Assembly (NCBI RefSeq): GCF_004355005.1 | Contig: NZ_SMSJ01000020.1 | Span: 1 to 64,000 of the forward strand | Length of the DNA stretch: 64,000 nt | Direction: 5' to 3' | Source of the DNA: Dankookia rubra | Lineage (GTDB): Bacteria > Pseudomonadota > Alphaproteobacteria > Acetobacterales > Acetobacteraceae | Part shown: piece after piece, positions 33,435 to 41,809 of the stretch | How the letters are laid out: the number at the start of each line of letters is the position of its first letter | Position numbering within the stretch: the stretch's first letter is position 1 | The notes under the pieces: model-generated | What the model was told of the DNA's origin: nothing | Seen by the model: the letters and a program-made list of their open reading frames with translations, nothing else | Database searches by the model: none | Position numbers and translations under genes: made by a program

Positions 33435-34424
33435 ATGCGCCGCCGCACCGCCCTGCTGCTTTCGCTGCTGCCGGTTCTCCTGCCGGGCCAGGCCAGCGCC
33501 CAGGCGACCTCGCCGCTGTCGCGCTTCGGCGGCCCGGCCATTCGCCTCGTCGTTCCCTTCGCCCCCGGCGGCGGTGCCGACACCGCGGCGCATATCCTCG
33601 CCCCCTCCCTCGCCGCCGCGCTCGGCCGGCCGGTGCTGGTGGAGAACCGCCCCGGCGGGCGCGGCATCCCCGGCGCCGATTTGGTCGCCCGCGCCAATCC
33701 GGACGGCCAGACGCTCGGCCTGACCAATACCGCCCCGCTCGGCATGGCGCCGCTGCTGGAAGCCCTGCCCTATGATCCCGACCGCGACTTCACCCATGTC
33801 GCGCTGATCGCCGAGACGCCGAGCGTGCTGCTGGTGCCGGCCGACAGCCGCTTCCAGACCTTCGATCTCTACCTCCGCGCCGCGCGGTCCTGGGCGCGCG
33901 GCCTGACCTATGGCAGCCCCGCCACTGGCAGCCTGCAGCACCTTCAGGGGGAAATGCTGGCCAAGGCCGCCGGGGCGCGGCTGACACATGTCGCCTATCG
34001 CGGCACCGGGCCGGCGCTGCTGGACCTGCTGAACGGCCAAGTGGACAGCATGATGGCGCCGCTCGCCAGCGCGATCGGCGCGGTGACGTCCGGCCGGGCC
34101 CGGGCACTGGCGGTCAGCGGCCCGGCGGCGGAGCCGTCGCTGCCTGGCGTGCCGGCCTTCGCTGCTCTTGGCTTCCCGCAGCTGACCGCGACGGCCTGGA
34201 TGGGACTGAGCGGCCCGCGCGGTCTGCCGCCGACGTTGGTCGAGCGACTGAACGGCGAGGTCAACCGGATCATCGCCCTGCCGGAGGTGGCGGCGCAATT
34301 GCGCGCGGCCGGACTGACCCCGCCAGACCGGCCGCTGGACGCCGCAGCCTACCGGCAGCTGGTGGCGGATTTCGCCACGACTTGGCGGCCTGTGGTGGCA
34401 GCATCAGGGATGTCGGCGAAGTAA
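33435..34424 (+). CDS. Tripartite tricarboxylate transporter substrate-binding protein (TctC/Bug family)
   Basis: The 329-residue periplasmic binding protein has a signal peptide (RRTALLLSLLPVLLPGQASA) and Bug signatures: IRLVVPFAPGGGADTAAHILA, VENRPGGRGIPGADLVA, YDPDRDFTHVALI and HVAYRGTGPALLDLLNGQVD. It should bind a carboxylate or related acid. No TctA/TctB membrane genes are adjacent, which is common for Bug proteins. A tandem direct repeat just upstream may be a regulator site. Confidence 0.92.
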   Translation: MRRRTALLLSLLPVLLPGQASAQATSPLSRFGGPAIRLVVPFAPGGGADTAAHILAPSLAAALGRPVLVENRPGGRGIPGADLVARANPDGQTLGLTNTAPLGMAPLLEALPYDPDRDFTHVALIAETPSVLLVPADSRFQTFDLYLRAARSWARGLTYGSPATGSLQHLQGEMLAKAAGARLTHVAYRGTGPALLDLLNGQVDSMMAPLASAIGAVTSGRARALAVSGPAAEPSLPGVPAFAALGFPQLTATAWMGLSGPRGLPPTLVERLNGEVNRIIALPEVAAQLRAAGLTPPDRPLDAAAYRQLVADFATTWRPVVAASGMSAK

Positions 34425-34427
34425 GAC

Positions 34428-34456
34428 TTGAGCGCATTACGCCCACGCACTACGAT
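34428..34456 (+). promoter_or_regulatory. Candidate sigma-70 promoter of the toxin-antitoxin operon
   Basis: TTGAGC (34428-34433) and TACGAT (34451-34456) are separated by 17 bases. The predicted start of transcription falls about 3 bases before the antitoxin ATG (34466), and no Shine-Dalgarno sequence is present, so a near-leaderless message is implied. The -35 box starts 4 bases after the preceding stop codon. Confidence 0.4.
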
Positions 34457-34465
34457 CCTGCCGTC

Positions 34466-34711
34466 ATGGCCTCCCCCCTTTCCATTCGGCTCGACGACAA
34501 TGTTCTCGTCACCCTCGAAGGTGCCGCCAAGGCGCGCGGCATCGGCCTCGCCACCTATCTGCGCGAACTGGCCACAGCCGAGGCGCGGCGCATCCGCCGC
34601 GAGCGGATCCGCGAGCAGAGCCGGCAGGCTGCGGCCCATGTCGCCGGCTCACCGGAGGCGCAGGGATTCGTCGCCGACTGGGGCATCCCGACGGCAAAGG
34701 TCGAGCCTTGA
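34466..34711 (+). CDS. Ribbon-helix-helix antitoxin of a type II toxin-antitoxin pair
   Basis: The 81-residue product starts MASPLSIRLDDNVLVTLEGA, an RHH/CopG-like DNA-binding beginning with a short strand and two helices, followed by a basic helical tail (RRIRRERIREQSRQ) that would wrap the toxin. It should neutralise the downstream MazF/PemK-like toxin and autoregulate the operon. ATG 34466 is chosen over longer in-frame starts inside the upstream gene. Its TGA overlaps the toxin's TTG start. Confidence 0.75.
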   Translation: MASPLSIRLDDNVLVTLEGAAKARGIGLATYLRELATAEARRIRRERIREQSRQAAAHVAGSPEAQGFVADWGIPTAKVEP

Positions 34712-35061
34712 GCCTGCCACTGCGGGCGGGCCAGATCGTCATTGCCGACTGGCGCGATGCGCTGCCAAGGGCGCCCAGCCGGCTCCGCCCCGCCATCGTG
34801 GTCGAGGACAGCGAGCTCTTCGACCCGGCCTACCCCAACGTCGTGCTGGTGCCGATCACCGAGGACGCCAGGCTCGGCATCGCCGACCTCAGCGTGTCCA
34901 TCCCGCCTTCGGCGGAGAACGGCTGCACCAAGCTCTGTTTCGCTCTCGCGACGCATGTGACCGCGACCTCCAAGTCGCGCATCCGGCCGACGGAGTCCGC
35001 CATCACCCCCGACCAGCTCACCGCCATTCGCGCCCGCATCGGCATCGCGCTCGGCCTGTGA
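34708..35061 (+). CDS. PemK/MazF-family toxin
   Basis: The 117-residue product fits the PemK/MazF fold: LRAGQIVIADW as first strand, RLRPAIVVED, NVVLVPITED and CTKLCFALATHVTATSKSRI. Family members are sequence-specific mRNA endoribonucleases. The start is TTG at 34708, which overlaps the antitoxin stop (TTGA) and ties toxin synthesis to antitoxin translation. Its own stop overlaps the ATG of a DUF938 methyltransferase (TGATG), an uncommon third partner. Activity is inferred from family only. Confidence 0.78.
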   Translation: MSLPLRAGQIVIADWRDALPRAPSRLRPAIVVEDSELFDPAYPNVVLVPITEDARLGIADLSVSIPPSAENGCTKLCFALATHVTATSKSRIRPTESAITPDQLTAIRARIGIALGL

Positions 35062-35666
35062 TGCAGGACGCCCGCCGCTCCGCCCCCGCCGTCGCGCGCA
35101 ACCGCGATCCGATCCTCGCCGTGCTGCGCCGGCACCTGCCGGAGACGGGCACCCTGCTGGAGGTCTCCGCCGGCACCGGGGAGCATGCGGTGCATTTCGC
35201 CGCCGCCTTCCCCGGCCTGATCTGGCAGCCGACCGACCCGGACCCGGCCGCCCGCGCCAGCATCGCCGCCTGGACACGCGCAGCAAAGCTGAACAACCTC
35301 CGCCCGCCGCTGGCGCTCGACACTGCGGCGGAGAACTGGCCGGTGGCGCGGGCCGATGCGGTTCTCTGCATCAACATGATCCACATCGCGCCCTGGGCGG
35401 CAGGGCTCGGCCTGCTGCGCGGCGCCGCGCGCATCCTGCCGCCGGGCGGAAAGCTGATCCTCTACGGGCCGTATAGGCAGGGCGGCGCGCACACCGCGCC
35501 ATCGAACGCGGCCTTCGATGCCGGCCTTCGCGCCCAGGACCCGGACTGGGGCGTCCGCGCCCTCGAGACCGTTGCTGCCGAGGCCGCCGCCGCGGGCTTC
35601 GGCCCGCCCGAGATTGTCGAGATGCCGGCAAACAACCTGATGCCGATCTTCCGCCGCGCCGGCTGA
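35061..35666 (+). CDS. DUF938-family SAM-dependent methyltransferase-like protein
   Basis: The 201-residue product has RNRDPILAVL near the N-terminus, the SAM-binding block TLLEVSAGTGEHAVHFA, WQPTDPDP at the second strand, and CINMIHIAPW and LYGPYRQGG, all DUF938 hallmarks. The family is widespread in proteobacteria and its substrate is unknown. ATG 35061 overlaps the toxin stop (TGATG), so it is translated as part of the toxin-antitoxin message. This may be a chance fusion of operons or a functional link. Confidence 0.85.
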   Translation: MQDARRSAPAVARNRDPILAVLRRHLPETGTLLEVSAGTGEHAVHFAAAFPGLIWQPTDPDPAARASIAAWTRAAKLNNLRPPLALDTAAENWPVARADAVLCINMIHIAPWAAGLGLLRGAARILPPGGKLILYGPYRQGGAHTAPSNAAFDAGLRAQDPDWGVRALETVAAEAAAAGFGPPEIVEMPANNLMPIFRRAG

Positions 35667-35675
35667 TGCGCCACC

Positions 35676-35692
35676 CTCCCCGCCAAGGGGAG
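35676..35692 (+). promoter_or_regulatory. Hairpin that covers the ribosome site of the GMC oxidoreductase gene
   Basis: CTCCCC (35676-35681) pairs with GGGGAG (35687-35692) around a 5-base loop. The right arm is the Shine-Dalgarno sequence (AAGGGGAGAG) of the gene starting at 35705, so folding would hide it. Confidence 0.35.
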
Positions 35693-35704
35693 AGAGACGC
35701 CGCC

Positions 35705-37297
35705 ATGGACACCGACTACCTCGTCATCGGCGCCGGCTCGGCCGGCTGCGCCGTTGCCGCGCGTTTGGCCGAAAGCGGCGCCCGCGTCACGCTGCTGGAA
35801 GCCGGGCCGCGCGACCGCCATCCCTGGATCCACATCCCCGCCGGGATGATCAAGCTGCTGCAGAACCAGAAGCTGGTGAACTGGGGCTATGTCACCGAGC
35901 CGGAGAAGGGCTCGAACGACCGGGAGATTCGCTGGCCGCGCGGCCGCACCCTCGGCGGCTCCTCCTCGATCAACGGCATGCTTTATGTCCGCGGCAACCC
36001 CGCCGATTTCGACATCTGGGCACAGATGGGCTGCCGCGGCTGGTCCTATGACGAGGTCCTGCCCTTCTTCCGCAGGTCGGAAACCTACAGGCAGGGCGGC
36101 GACCCGGAGTATCGCGGCCAGGACGGCCCGCTGCAGGTGGAGGACTACCGCACCATCCTCCCCCTCACCCACCGCTTCATCGAGGCGGCGCAGCAGGCCG
36201 GCCATCCCTTCCGCCGCGACCTGAACGGGAAGGAGCAGGAAGGCGTCGGCTATTCGCAGATGACCCGCATCGGCCGCTGGCGCGGCTCGACCGCCCGCAC
36301 CTACCTGGCGGCTGCCAAGGGGAAGGTGCGGGTCGAGACCGAGGCGCAGGTCGCACGGCTGCTCTTCGACGGCCGGCGCTGCACCGGCGCCGAGTTCCGC
36401 CAGCGCGGCACGCTGCGGATCATCCGCGCAGCGCGGGAGGTCATCGTCTCCGGCGGCGCGGTGAACTCGCCACACCTGCTGCAGCTGTCGGGCATCGGCC
36501 CCGCGGACCACCTGCGCGCACTCGGCATCGAGGTGCTGCAGGACATGCCCGCGGTCGGCGCCAACCTGCAGGACCACTATGTCTCCCGCGTCCAGCACCG
36601 GGTGCGCGACATGCTCAGCACCAACCAGCTGGCGCGCGGCGTCCGCCTGGCCGGCGAGGTGGCGAAGTTCTTCACCCGGGGCAACGGAGCCCTCACCTTC
36701 GGCGTCACCACCGCCCAGGTCTTCGCCCGCTCGCGCGAGGGCCTCGCCAGCCCCGACCTTCAGTTGCTGTTCACCCCGGCCAGCTACGCCGCGGGCAAGT
36801 TCGGCGTGCTGGAATCCGCCCCCGGCATGACCTGCGCCATCTGCCCGGTGAAGCCCGACAGCCGCGGCAGCGTCATGGCAAAATCGCCCGACCCCTTCGA
36901 CCGCCCGGCCATCCGGCCCAACTACCTCGCGGCACGCAGCGACCAGGACCTGCTGGCGCGCGGCATCCGCATGGTGCGCGAGATCTTCGCCCAGCCGGCC
37001 ATCGCCAGGTACAGCGTCGAGGAGATCCTGCCCGGCCCCGGCGCCGCCTCCGATGACGAGCTGCTGGCATTCAACCGGCAATACGGCACCACCATCTACC
37101 ACCCCGTCGGCACCTGCCGGATGGGGGAGGACCCCGCCGCCGTGGTCGACAGCCGACTGCGGGTGCGCGGCATCGCCGGGCTGCGGGTCGCGGACGCTTC
37201 CGTTATGCCGACCTTGACTACCGGCAATACCAATGCTCCGACGATCATGATCGGCGAGAAGGCGGCGGCGATGATCCTCGAGGACGCGGCGGCGTAG
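35705..37297 (+). CDS. GMC-family FAD-dependent oxidoreductase (choline/alcohol dehydrogenase-like)
   Basis: The 530-residue flavoenzyme has the FAD motif YLVIGAGSAGCAVAARLAES, the GMC-1 signature region GGSSSINGMLYVRGNPADFD, the GMC-2 region VIVSGGAVNSPHLLQLSGIG, and the C-terminal catalytic His/Asn block (HPVGTCRMGEDP and TTGNTNAPTIMIGE). It oxidises a primary alcohol; the BetA-like look does not prove choline as substrate since betB and betI are absent. ATG 35705 follows AAGGGGAGAGAGACGCCGCC; that ribosome site lies in a small hairpin. Confidence 0.92.
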   Translation: MDTDYLVIGAGSAGCAVAARLAESGARVTLLEAGPRDRHPWIHIPAGMIKLLQNQKLVNWGYVTEPEKGSNDREIRWPRGRTLGGSSSINGMLYVRGNPADFDIWAQMGCRGWSYDEVLPFFRRSETYRQGGDPEYRGQDGPLQVEDYRTILPLTHRFIEAAQQAGHPFRRDLNGKEQEGVGYSQMTRIGRWRGSTARTYLAAAKGKVRVETEAQVARLLFDGRRCTGAEFRQRGTLRIIRAAREVIVSGGAVNSPHLLQLSGIGPADHLRALGIEVLQDMPAVGANLQDHYVSRVQHRVRDMLSTNQLARGVRLAGEVAKFFTRGNGALTFGVTTAQVFARSREGLASPDLQLLFTPASYAAGKFGVLESAPGMTCAICPVKPDSRGSVMAKSPDPFDRPAIRPNYLAARSDQDLLARGIRMVREIFAQPAIARYSVEEILPGPGAASDDELLAFNRQYGTTIYHPVGTCRMGEDPAAVVDSRLRVRGIAGLRVADASVMPTLTTGNTNAPTIMIGEKAAAMILEDAAA

Positions 37298-37355
37298 GAA
37301 GCAAGCGCCGGGGATGGCACTCCTCCGGCGCCCTTCGTTTTCCGGGAGACGAACA

Positions 37356-38111
37356 ATGATGGACGAGGGTATCGCCACGCTGAAAGGCATGATCGAGGCG
37401 GCAAGGCGGATCATCGTCTTCTCCGGCGCCGGGATCAGCACGGAATCGGGCATCCCCGACTTTCGCAGCCCGGGGACGGGGACCTGGGAAAAAATGAAGC
37501 CGATCTACTTCGACGAGTTCCTTCGCTCGCCCGAAGCCCGACGCGAGGCCTGGCGGCGCCGCTTCGAGAGTGACGCCACCCTGCGTGCCGCGGAGCCCAA
37601 CCGCGGCCACCGTGCGGTCGCCCGGCTGGTGCGGGAGGGCAAGGTCCATGCGGTCATTACCCAGAACATCGACGGCCTCCACCAGGCCTCCGGCATCCCC
37701 GACGACCATGTGATCGAGTTGCACGGCAACACCACCTACGCCACCTGTCTCACCTGCGCGACGCGGCACGAGATCGCAGACATCCATGCCGCATTCGCCC
37801 AGACCGATCAGGTGCCGGACTGCCGCACCTGCGGCGGCCTGTTGAAGACCGCGACGGTCAGCTTCGGTCAGTCCATGCCGGAAGGCCCGATGCTGCGGGC
37901 ACACGAAGCGGTGCAGGCGACCGACCTCTGCCTCGTCCTCGGCTCCTCCCTCGTGGTCTATCCGGCCGCGGGCTTCCCGGAGATGGCCAAGCGGCGCGGC
38001 GCCGGGCTGGTCATCCTCAACCGGCAGGAGACCGGGCTGGACCCGATCGCCGACCTGGTAATCCATGCCGGCATCGGCGACGTGCTGGGCGGCGCCGTCG
38101 GGGTGAACTGA
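37356..38111 (+). CDS. Sir2-family NAD-dependent protein deacylase
   Basis: The 251-residue sirtuin has GAGIS at residues 24-28 with SGIPDFRS following, NID at 104-106, catalytic His at about 123 (ELHGN), and the structural zinc cysteines C131, C134, C156 and C159. It removes acyl groups from lysines using NAD. ATG 37356 (or the adjacent ATG 37359) follows GGGAGACGAACA. Its TGA and the stop of the converging histidine kinase share the sequence TGATCA with no spacing. Which class (deacetylase or desuccinylase) is not decided. Confidence 0.93.
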   Translation: MMDEGIATLKGMIEAARRIIVFSGAGISTESGIPDFRSPGTGTWEKMKPIYFDEFLRSPEARREAWRRRFESDATLRAAEPNRGHRAVARLVREGKVHAVITQNIDGLHQASGIPDDHVIELHGNTTYATCLTCATRHEIADIHAAFAQTDQVPDCRTCGGLLKTATVSFGQSMPEGPMLRAHEAVQATDLCLVLGSSLVVYPAAGFPEMAKRRGAGLVILNRQETGLDPIADLVIHAGIGDVLGGAVGVN

Positions 38112-40097
38112 TCAGGCGAGCATGACGGCCTCGGCCCGCGCCAGCACGCGCGCCGCTGGCAGCACGATCTCGCAGCGCAGGCCCTTGGGATCCCAGCACA
38201 GCGACAGCGTCCCGCCGAGCTGCCGCGTCAGCGTCGCCTGCAGCACTCGGCTGCCGAAGCCCCGCCCGGCCGGCGCCACCGTGACCGGCGGTCCGCCGCG
38301 TTCCCGCCAGACCAGGCGCAGGCGCTCCGGCTGCTCCGCCAGCACCTCCCATTCCAGCGTCAGCACGCCATGAGGGCGCGACAGCGCGCCGTACTTCGTC
38401 GCATTCGTCGCCAGCTCGTGAATCGCCATGGCCAGCGGCTGCACTGCGGTCGCGGTGATCGTCACCGCCGGCCCGCGCAACTCGGCCCGCGGCCCGCCCT
38501 CCGCCCCGCTGAGGAAGACCGCCAATTCCTGCCGCGCCAGCAGGTCGAGCTCGACGCCATGCCATTGCGTATTGGACAGCAGGGCCAGCGCCTGGGCCAG
38601 CGCGCCGATCCGCCCGTCCACCTCGCGCACGAAGCCATCGAGGCTGGTCGCCCGGCTCAGCCGCAGGACCGCCCGCGCAGTGGCGAGCACGTTCTTCGCC
38701 CGGTGGTCCACCTCCCGCATCAGCAGGTCGCGGCGCAGCTCCGCCTCGCGCTGCTCGGAGATGTCCTGCACCAGCACCACCACCCGGCCCGGCTCCCCCG
38801 GCAGCGGGGCGGAGGAGACGCGGACCGGCAGGCGCAGCCCGTCGGGCCGCAGGTAGTCCTTCTCGAAGGGCTGCCACCAGCCATCCGCCTGCGCCTCCCG
38901 CCGCGCATTCTCGGACAGCGCCACATGCTCGGGCGCGGTCACCCGGCGCCAGTCCCAGTCCCCCGCCTCGAAGGCCTTCCGGTCGGTGCCGGTCATCTCC
39001 AGCAGCCTGTCATTCGCCACCAGCATCTTGCCGCTCGCCAGATCGAGCACCGCCATGCCTACCGCCCGGCTCTCGAATACCGCGCGGAAACGCTGCTCGG
39101 CCGCCTGCCGCGCTTCCGCCGCCGCCCGTGCCGTCGCCTCCCGCCGCAACGCCGCCTCGGCCGCCTCGGCCGCCCGGGCGCCGCGCAGCGCCAGCCAAGT
39201 GACCAGCAGCAGCGTCAGCGCCGCCGCCGCGGCCACCGCTCCGTAGACGCGAAGGTTGCCGTGCCAACGATCGAGCAGCGAGTCGGCATCGGCGCCGAAG
39301 CTGACATAGATCGGCCAGGTGCCGACCCGGCGATAGGAATAGACCCGCCGGCGCCCGTCCAGGCTCGAAACATCGGTGAAGGTTGCGCGGGCCTGCCCCT
39401 CGCCGACCCGACGGAAGACCGGGCTGGTCGGCGCCACGCGGTCGGGTGCCCCCGGCAGCGCCGGCTGGCGCACCAGGATGGCGCCGTCGGCGCGGAACAA
39501 TGCCGCGGCATGGCGGAAGGGTGGCGCCGCCTCGGCATAGAAGCGTGCGAAGTAGTCCGGGCTGAGCGCGACATGGATGGTGCCGGCGAAGTTGCCCGCG
39601 GCGTCGCTGCGCCGCCGGCTGACGGCGAAGGAGGCGATGGTGGTGGCCCGGCCGGTGAAGGCCGCGCTGACATGGCTGCCGGCATCCGCCCGCTCGCGTT
39701 GTACCCTGAAGAACTCCCGGTCGGCGATCGACACCGACGGGTCCCAGGCCTGGCTGCCGGCACGGACCTGCCCATCGGCGTCGGCCACCCAGACCGAGAC
39801 GATCTGGTCGAATGACGACGCCATGCTCCGCAGCAGATCGCTGGTCGCCGGTGCGGCCACCGCCTCGGCATCGAGGCGGCCGACATGGTCGGCGACCCAG
39901 GCCAGGATGAGGTTGGCGGTATCGAAGACCTTGGCCGCGTGTTCCTGCATCACGGCCGAGGTGCGGTCGACGGCGTCGGTGCCCTCCCGCAGCACCTCGC
40001 CACGGTTCCACCAGGCTGCGGCAGCGAAGACCAGCATCGGCACGAGCAAGGAGGCGGCCATGACGGCGCGATGCAGGCGAAGGGCAGGGGACGTCAC
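38112..40097 (-). CDS. HWE-family sensor histidine kinase with periplasmic Cache and PAS domains
   Basis: The 661-residue inner-membrane kinase has TM1 (about residues 11-30), a periplasmic dCache-like sensor (about 40-280), TM2 (284-305), a PAS domain (335-450) and an HWE kinase core. The phosphorylated His is H465 in MREVDHRAKNV. The group's defining residues are seen: H560 in AMAIHELATNATKYG and the W-x-E of LVWRERGG (W597-E599). HWE kinases often steer the alphaproteobacterial general stress response, but no PhyR or NepR gene is nearby and no response regulator is adjacent. The start is GTG at 40097. Confidence 0.88.
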   Translation of the reverse strand: MTSPALRLHRAVMAASLLVPMLVFAAAAWWNRGEVLREGTDAVDRTSAVMQEHAAKVFDTANLILAWVADHVGRLDAEAVAAPATSDLLRSMASSFDQIVSVWVADADGQVRAGSQAWDPSVSIADREFFRVQRERADAGSHVSAAFTGRATTIASFAVSRRRSDAAGNFAGTIHVALSPDYFARFYAEAAPPFRHAAALFRADGAILVRQPALPGAPDRVAPTSPVFRRVGEGQARATFTDVSSLDGRRRVYSYRRVGTWPIYVSFGADADSLLDRWHGNLRVYGAVAAAAALTLLLVTWLALRGARAAEAAEAALRREATARAAAEARQAAEQRFRAVFESRAVGMAVLDLASGKMLVANDRLLEMTGTDRKAFEAGDWDWRRVTAPEHVALSENARREAQADGWWQPFEKDYLRPDGLRLPVRVSSAPLPGEPGRVVVLVQDISEQREAELRRDLLMREVDHRAKNVLATARAVLRLSRATSLDGFVREVDGRIGALAQALALLSNTQWHGVELDLLARQELAVFLSGAEGGPRAELRGPAVTITATAVQPLAMAIHELATNATKYGALSRPHGVLTLEWEVLAEQPERLRLVWRERGGPPVTVAPAGRGFGSRVLQATLTRQLGGTLSLCWDPKGLRCEIVLPAARVLARAEAVMLA

Positions 40098-40240
40098 GCT
40101 CGGTCAGGACTCCTGCGATGACGATCAAGGGAGTACCCAGGGCCGCCGGGAACCATTATCCTTATGATCAAACTGCGCTGCTCCCGCAACGTCGAATGAC
40201 CCGCGATGCATGCTTCGCGACGGGCACGGGAATGGCCGCC

Positions 40241-41029
40241 CTACCCTGCCACCTGCCGCGGCCGCCAGATCGCCGTGTGCAGGACCTGCGTCACGGGGGC
40301 GCCTGCGCCATCCACCACCAGCACGTCGAGCTCGACGATTCGATGCCCCTTGCGCTCCGTATTGTCGGTCACCCGCGCGCGCGCCGTCAGGCTTTGCCCG
40401 ACCCGCGGCGCGGCCAGCATCCGGACCCGGCTGCCGACATGGATCCAGGGGCCCAGCACCACATTCTGCACCAGCGCCTGGTTGCAGAGCCGCAGCACCT
40501 GCCCCGGATGCACCAGCCCCTCCCGGGCATAGATCGGGTCCACCTCCCGCACCGCGGCCAGGTAGTCGGCGGCGAGCGCCGGCGTGACCTCGAGCGGCGC
40601 GGTGCCGAGGACCATGCCGCGGGCGAGCGTTTGCTCGCTGGCCGGGGGCCGGCTCGCGGGCGGCGCGCGCCAAGGCCAAGCGTCGGGATCGGGCAGGGCG
40701 GCGGCGGCCGGCAGCGCCGCATAGCCGGTGGCGCAGGTCGCCTCGCCGTGGCGGACCGTCAGGGCGAGACCGTTGCCGGCCTCAGCTGCTTCCACCACCA
40801 CGCGGTCGCCGTCATAGACCGGCGACTGGAAGCGGCATTCGGCGGTGCCGCGCTCCAGCCAGGCACGGCCCCAGCGGCGGACCGCGGGATGGCAGGCATA
40901 GGCATAGACCTCGACTCCCGGGACCAGCGCGCCGGTGAAGCCGAAGCGGCGCGCGACGGTGTCGTCGTGGATCTTGTTCTCGGACTGGGCCGAGAGGTTG
41001 TGGGCGAGCACCTCGTAGGGCTGGGACAT
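40241..41029 (-). CDS. MaoC-like (hotdog-fold) dehydratase domain protein
   Basis: The 262-residue cytoplasmic protein looks like two hotdog repeats. The N-terminal half contains RFGFTGALVPGVEVYAYACH and YDGDRVVVEAAEAGNGLAL, and the C-terminal half GLVHPGQVLRLCNQAL and VGSRVRMLAAPRVGQSLTA. This fits MaoC-type acyl-CoA hydratases; the substrate is unknown. ATG 41029 follows GGAGGAAACGCC, a strong site. It is alone on the minus strand, and a nested palindromic repeat lies just upstream of it. Confidence 0.72.
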   Translation of the reverse strand: MSQPYEVLAHNLSAQSENKIHDDTVARRFGFTGALVPGVEVYAYACHPAVRRWGRAWLERGTAECRFQSPVYDGDRVVVEAAEAGNGLALTVRHGEATCATGYAALPAAAALPDPDAWPWRAPPASRPPASEQTLARGMVLGTAPLEVTPALAADYLAAVREVDPIYAREGLVHPGQVLRLCNQALVQNVVLGPWIHVGSRVRMLAAPRVGQSLTARARVTDNTERKGHRIVELDVLVVDGAGAPVTQVLHTAIWRPRQVAG

Positions 41030-41085
41030 GGCGTTTCCTCCGCTTTGCCGGAAGCGTGGCGGCTCGGGCGGGGTGCAGCAAGGTC

Positions 41086-41205
41086 GGGGAGAAGGTATTT
41101 TCCCCGAGCCCCTCATCCATTTTTCAGAGCCTGGCACCCTCCGCCTGGCGAATGCCAGGCCCACAAGAAGGACGGGGTTTGGGGTGGGAGTACTTCAAAC
41201 TTCCC
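41086..41205. repeat. Nested palindromic repeat element, copy 2
   Basis: The layout matches copy 1 (3631-3740): GGGGAGAAGGTATTTTCCCC on the left, an inner stem GCCTGGC/GCCAGGC, GAGCCTGGCACCC where copy 1 has GAGTTTGGCACCC, and a right side GGGGTGGGAGTACTT pairing imperfectly back to the left. It lies between the divergent MaoC-like and DUF1643 genes. Confidence 0.6.
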
Positions 41206-41242
41206 ACCTTGCCTCGCCAGCTGCCTGGAAGCACCGTCCCGC

Positions 41243-41809
41243 ATGGACACCGAACCCACGCACAGCCCCGGCGGCAAGGTCCGCCTGAAGGTCGCAGCCC
41301 ATATCGTCTCGGCCGCCGGCTTCGACGGGCCGGGGAATTGCTACCGCTACTGGCTGGAGCGCCGGTGGGACGGCAAGCCCTTCGGCAGCCCGGGCTATGC
41401 CGTGCAGATCGGCATGAACCCCTCCGTCGCCAATATCGACTTCGACGACCCGACGGTGGCGCGCTGCGTCGAACGCGCCCGGCGCTGGGGCTACGGCGCC
41501 CTGGTGATGCTGAACGCCTTCGGCTACCGCGCCACCGACAAGATGCGGCTGCTGGAGGTCGCCGACCCGGTGGGCCCAGGCAATGACGACGCCATCCTGC
41601 GCTACGCGGCTGGGGCCGGCGTCGTCGTCGTCGGCTGGGGCAAGCCGCCCGAGCCGCTGAAGGCGCGCGGTGCCGAGGTGGCGGCGCGGCTGCGCGCGAT
41701 CGGGGTGAAGCCGCTGTGCTTCAAGGTGAACGGCGACGGCAGCCCGAAGCACCCGCTGTACGTGGCGCTGGATGCGCCGCTGGTGCCCTACCCGACGCCA
41801 CTCGGCTGA
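41243..41809 (+). CDS. DUF1643-domain protein
   Basis: The 188-residue product carries the DUF1643 pattern: CYRYWLERRWDG, IGMNPSVANIDFDDPTVARC, RRWGYGALVMLNAFGYRATD, DPVGPGNDDAIL and VVVGWGKPPE. The family is found on chromosomes and mobile elements and has no known function. ATG 41243 is the first start after the repeat element and gives a full-length domain. Its last 22 bases overlap the 3' end of the converging antiporter gene. Confidence 0.85.
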   Translation: MDTEPTHSPGGKVRLKVAAHIVSAAGFDGPGNCYRYWLERRWDGKPFGSPGYAVQIGMNPSVANIDFDDPTVARCVERARRWGYGALVMLNAFGYRATDKMRLLEVADPVGPGNDDAILRYAAGAGVVVVGWGKPPEPLKARGAEVAARLRAIGVKPLCFKVNGDGSPKHPLYVALDAPLVPYPTPLG

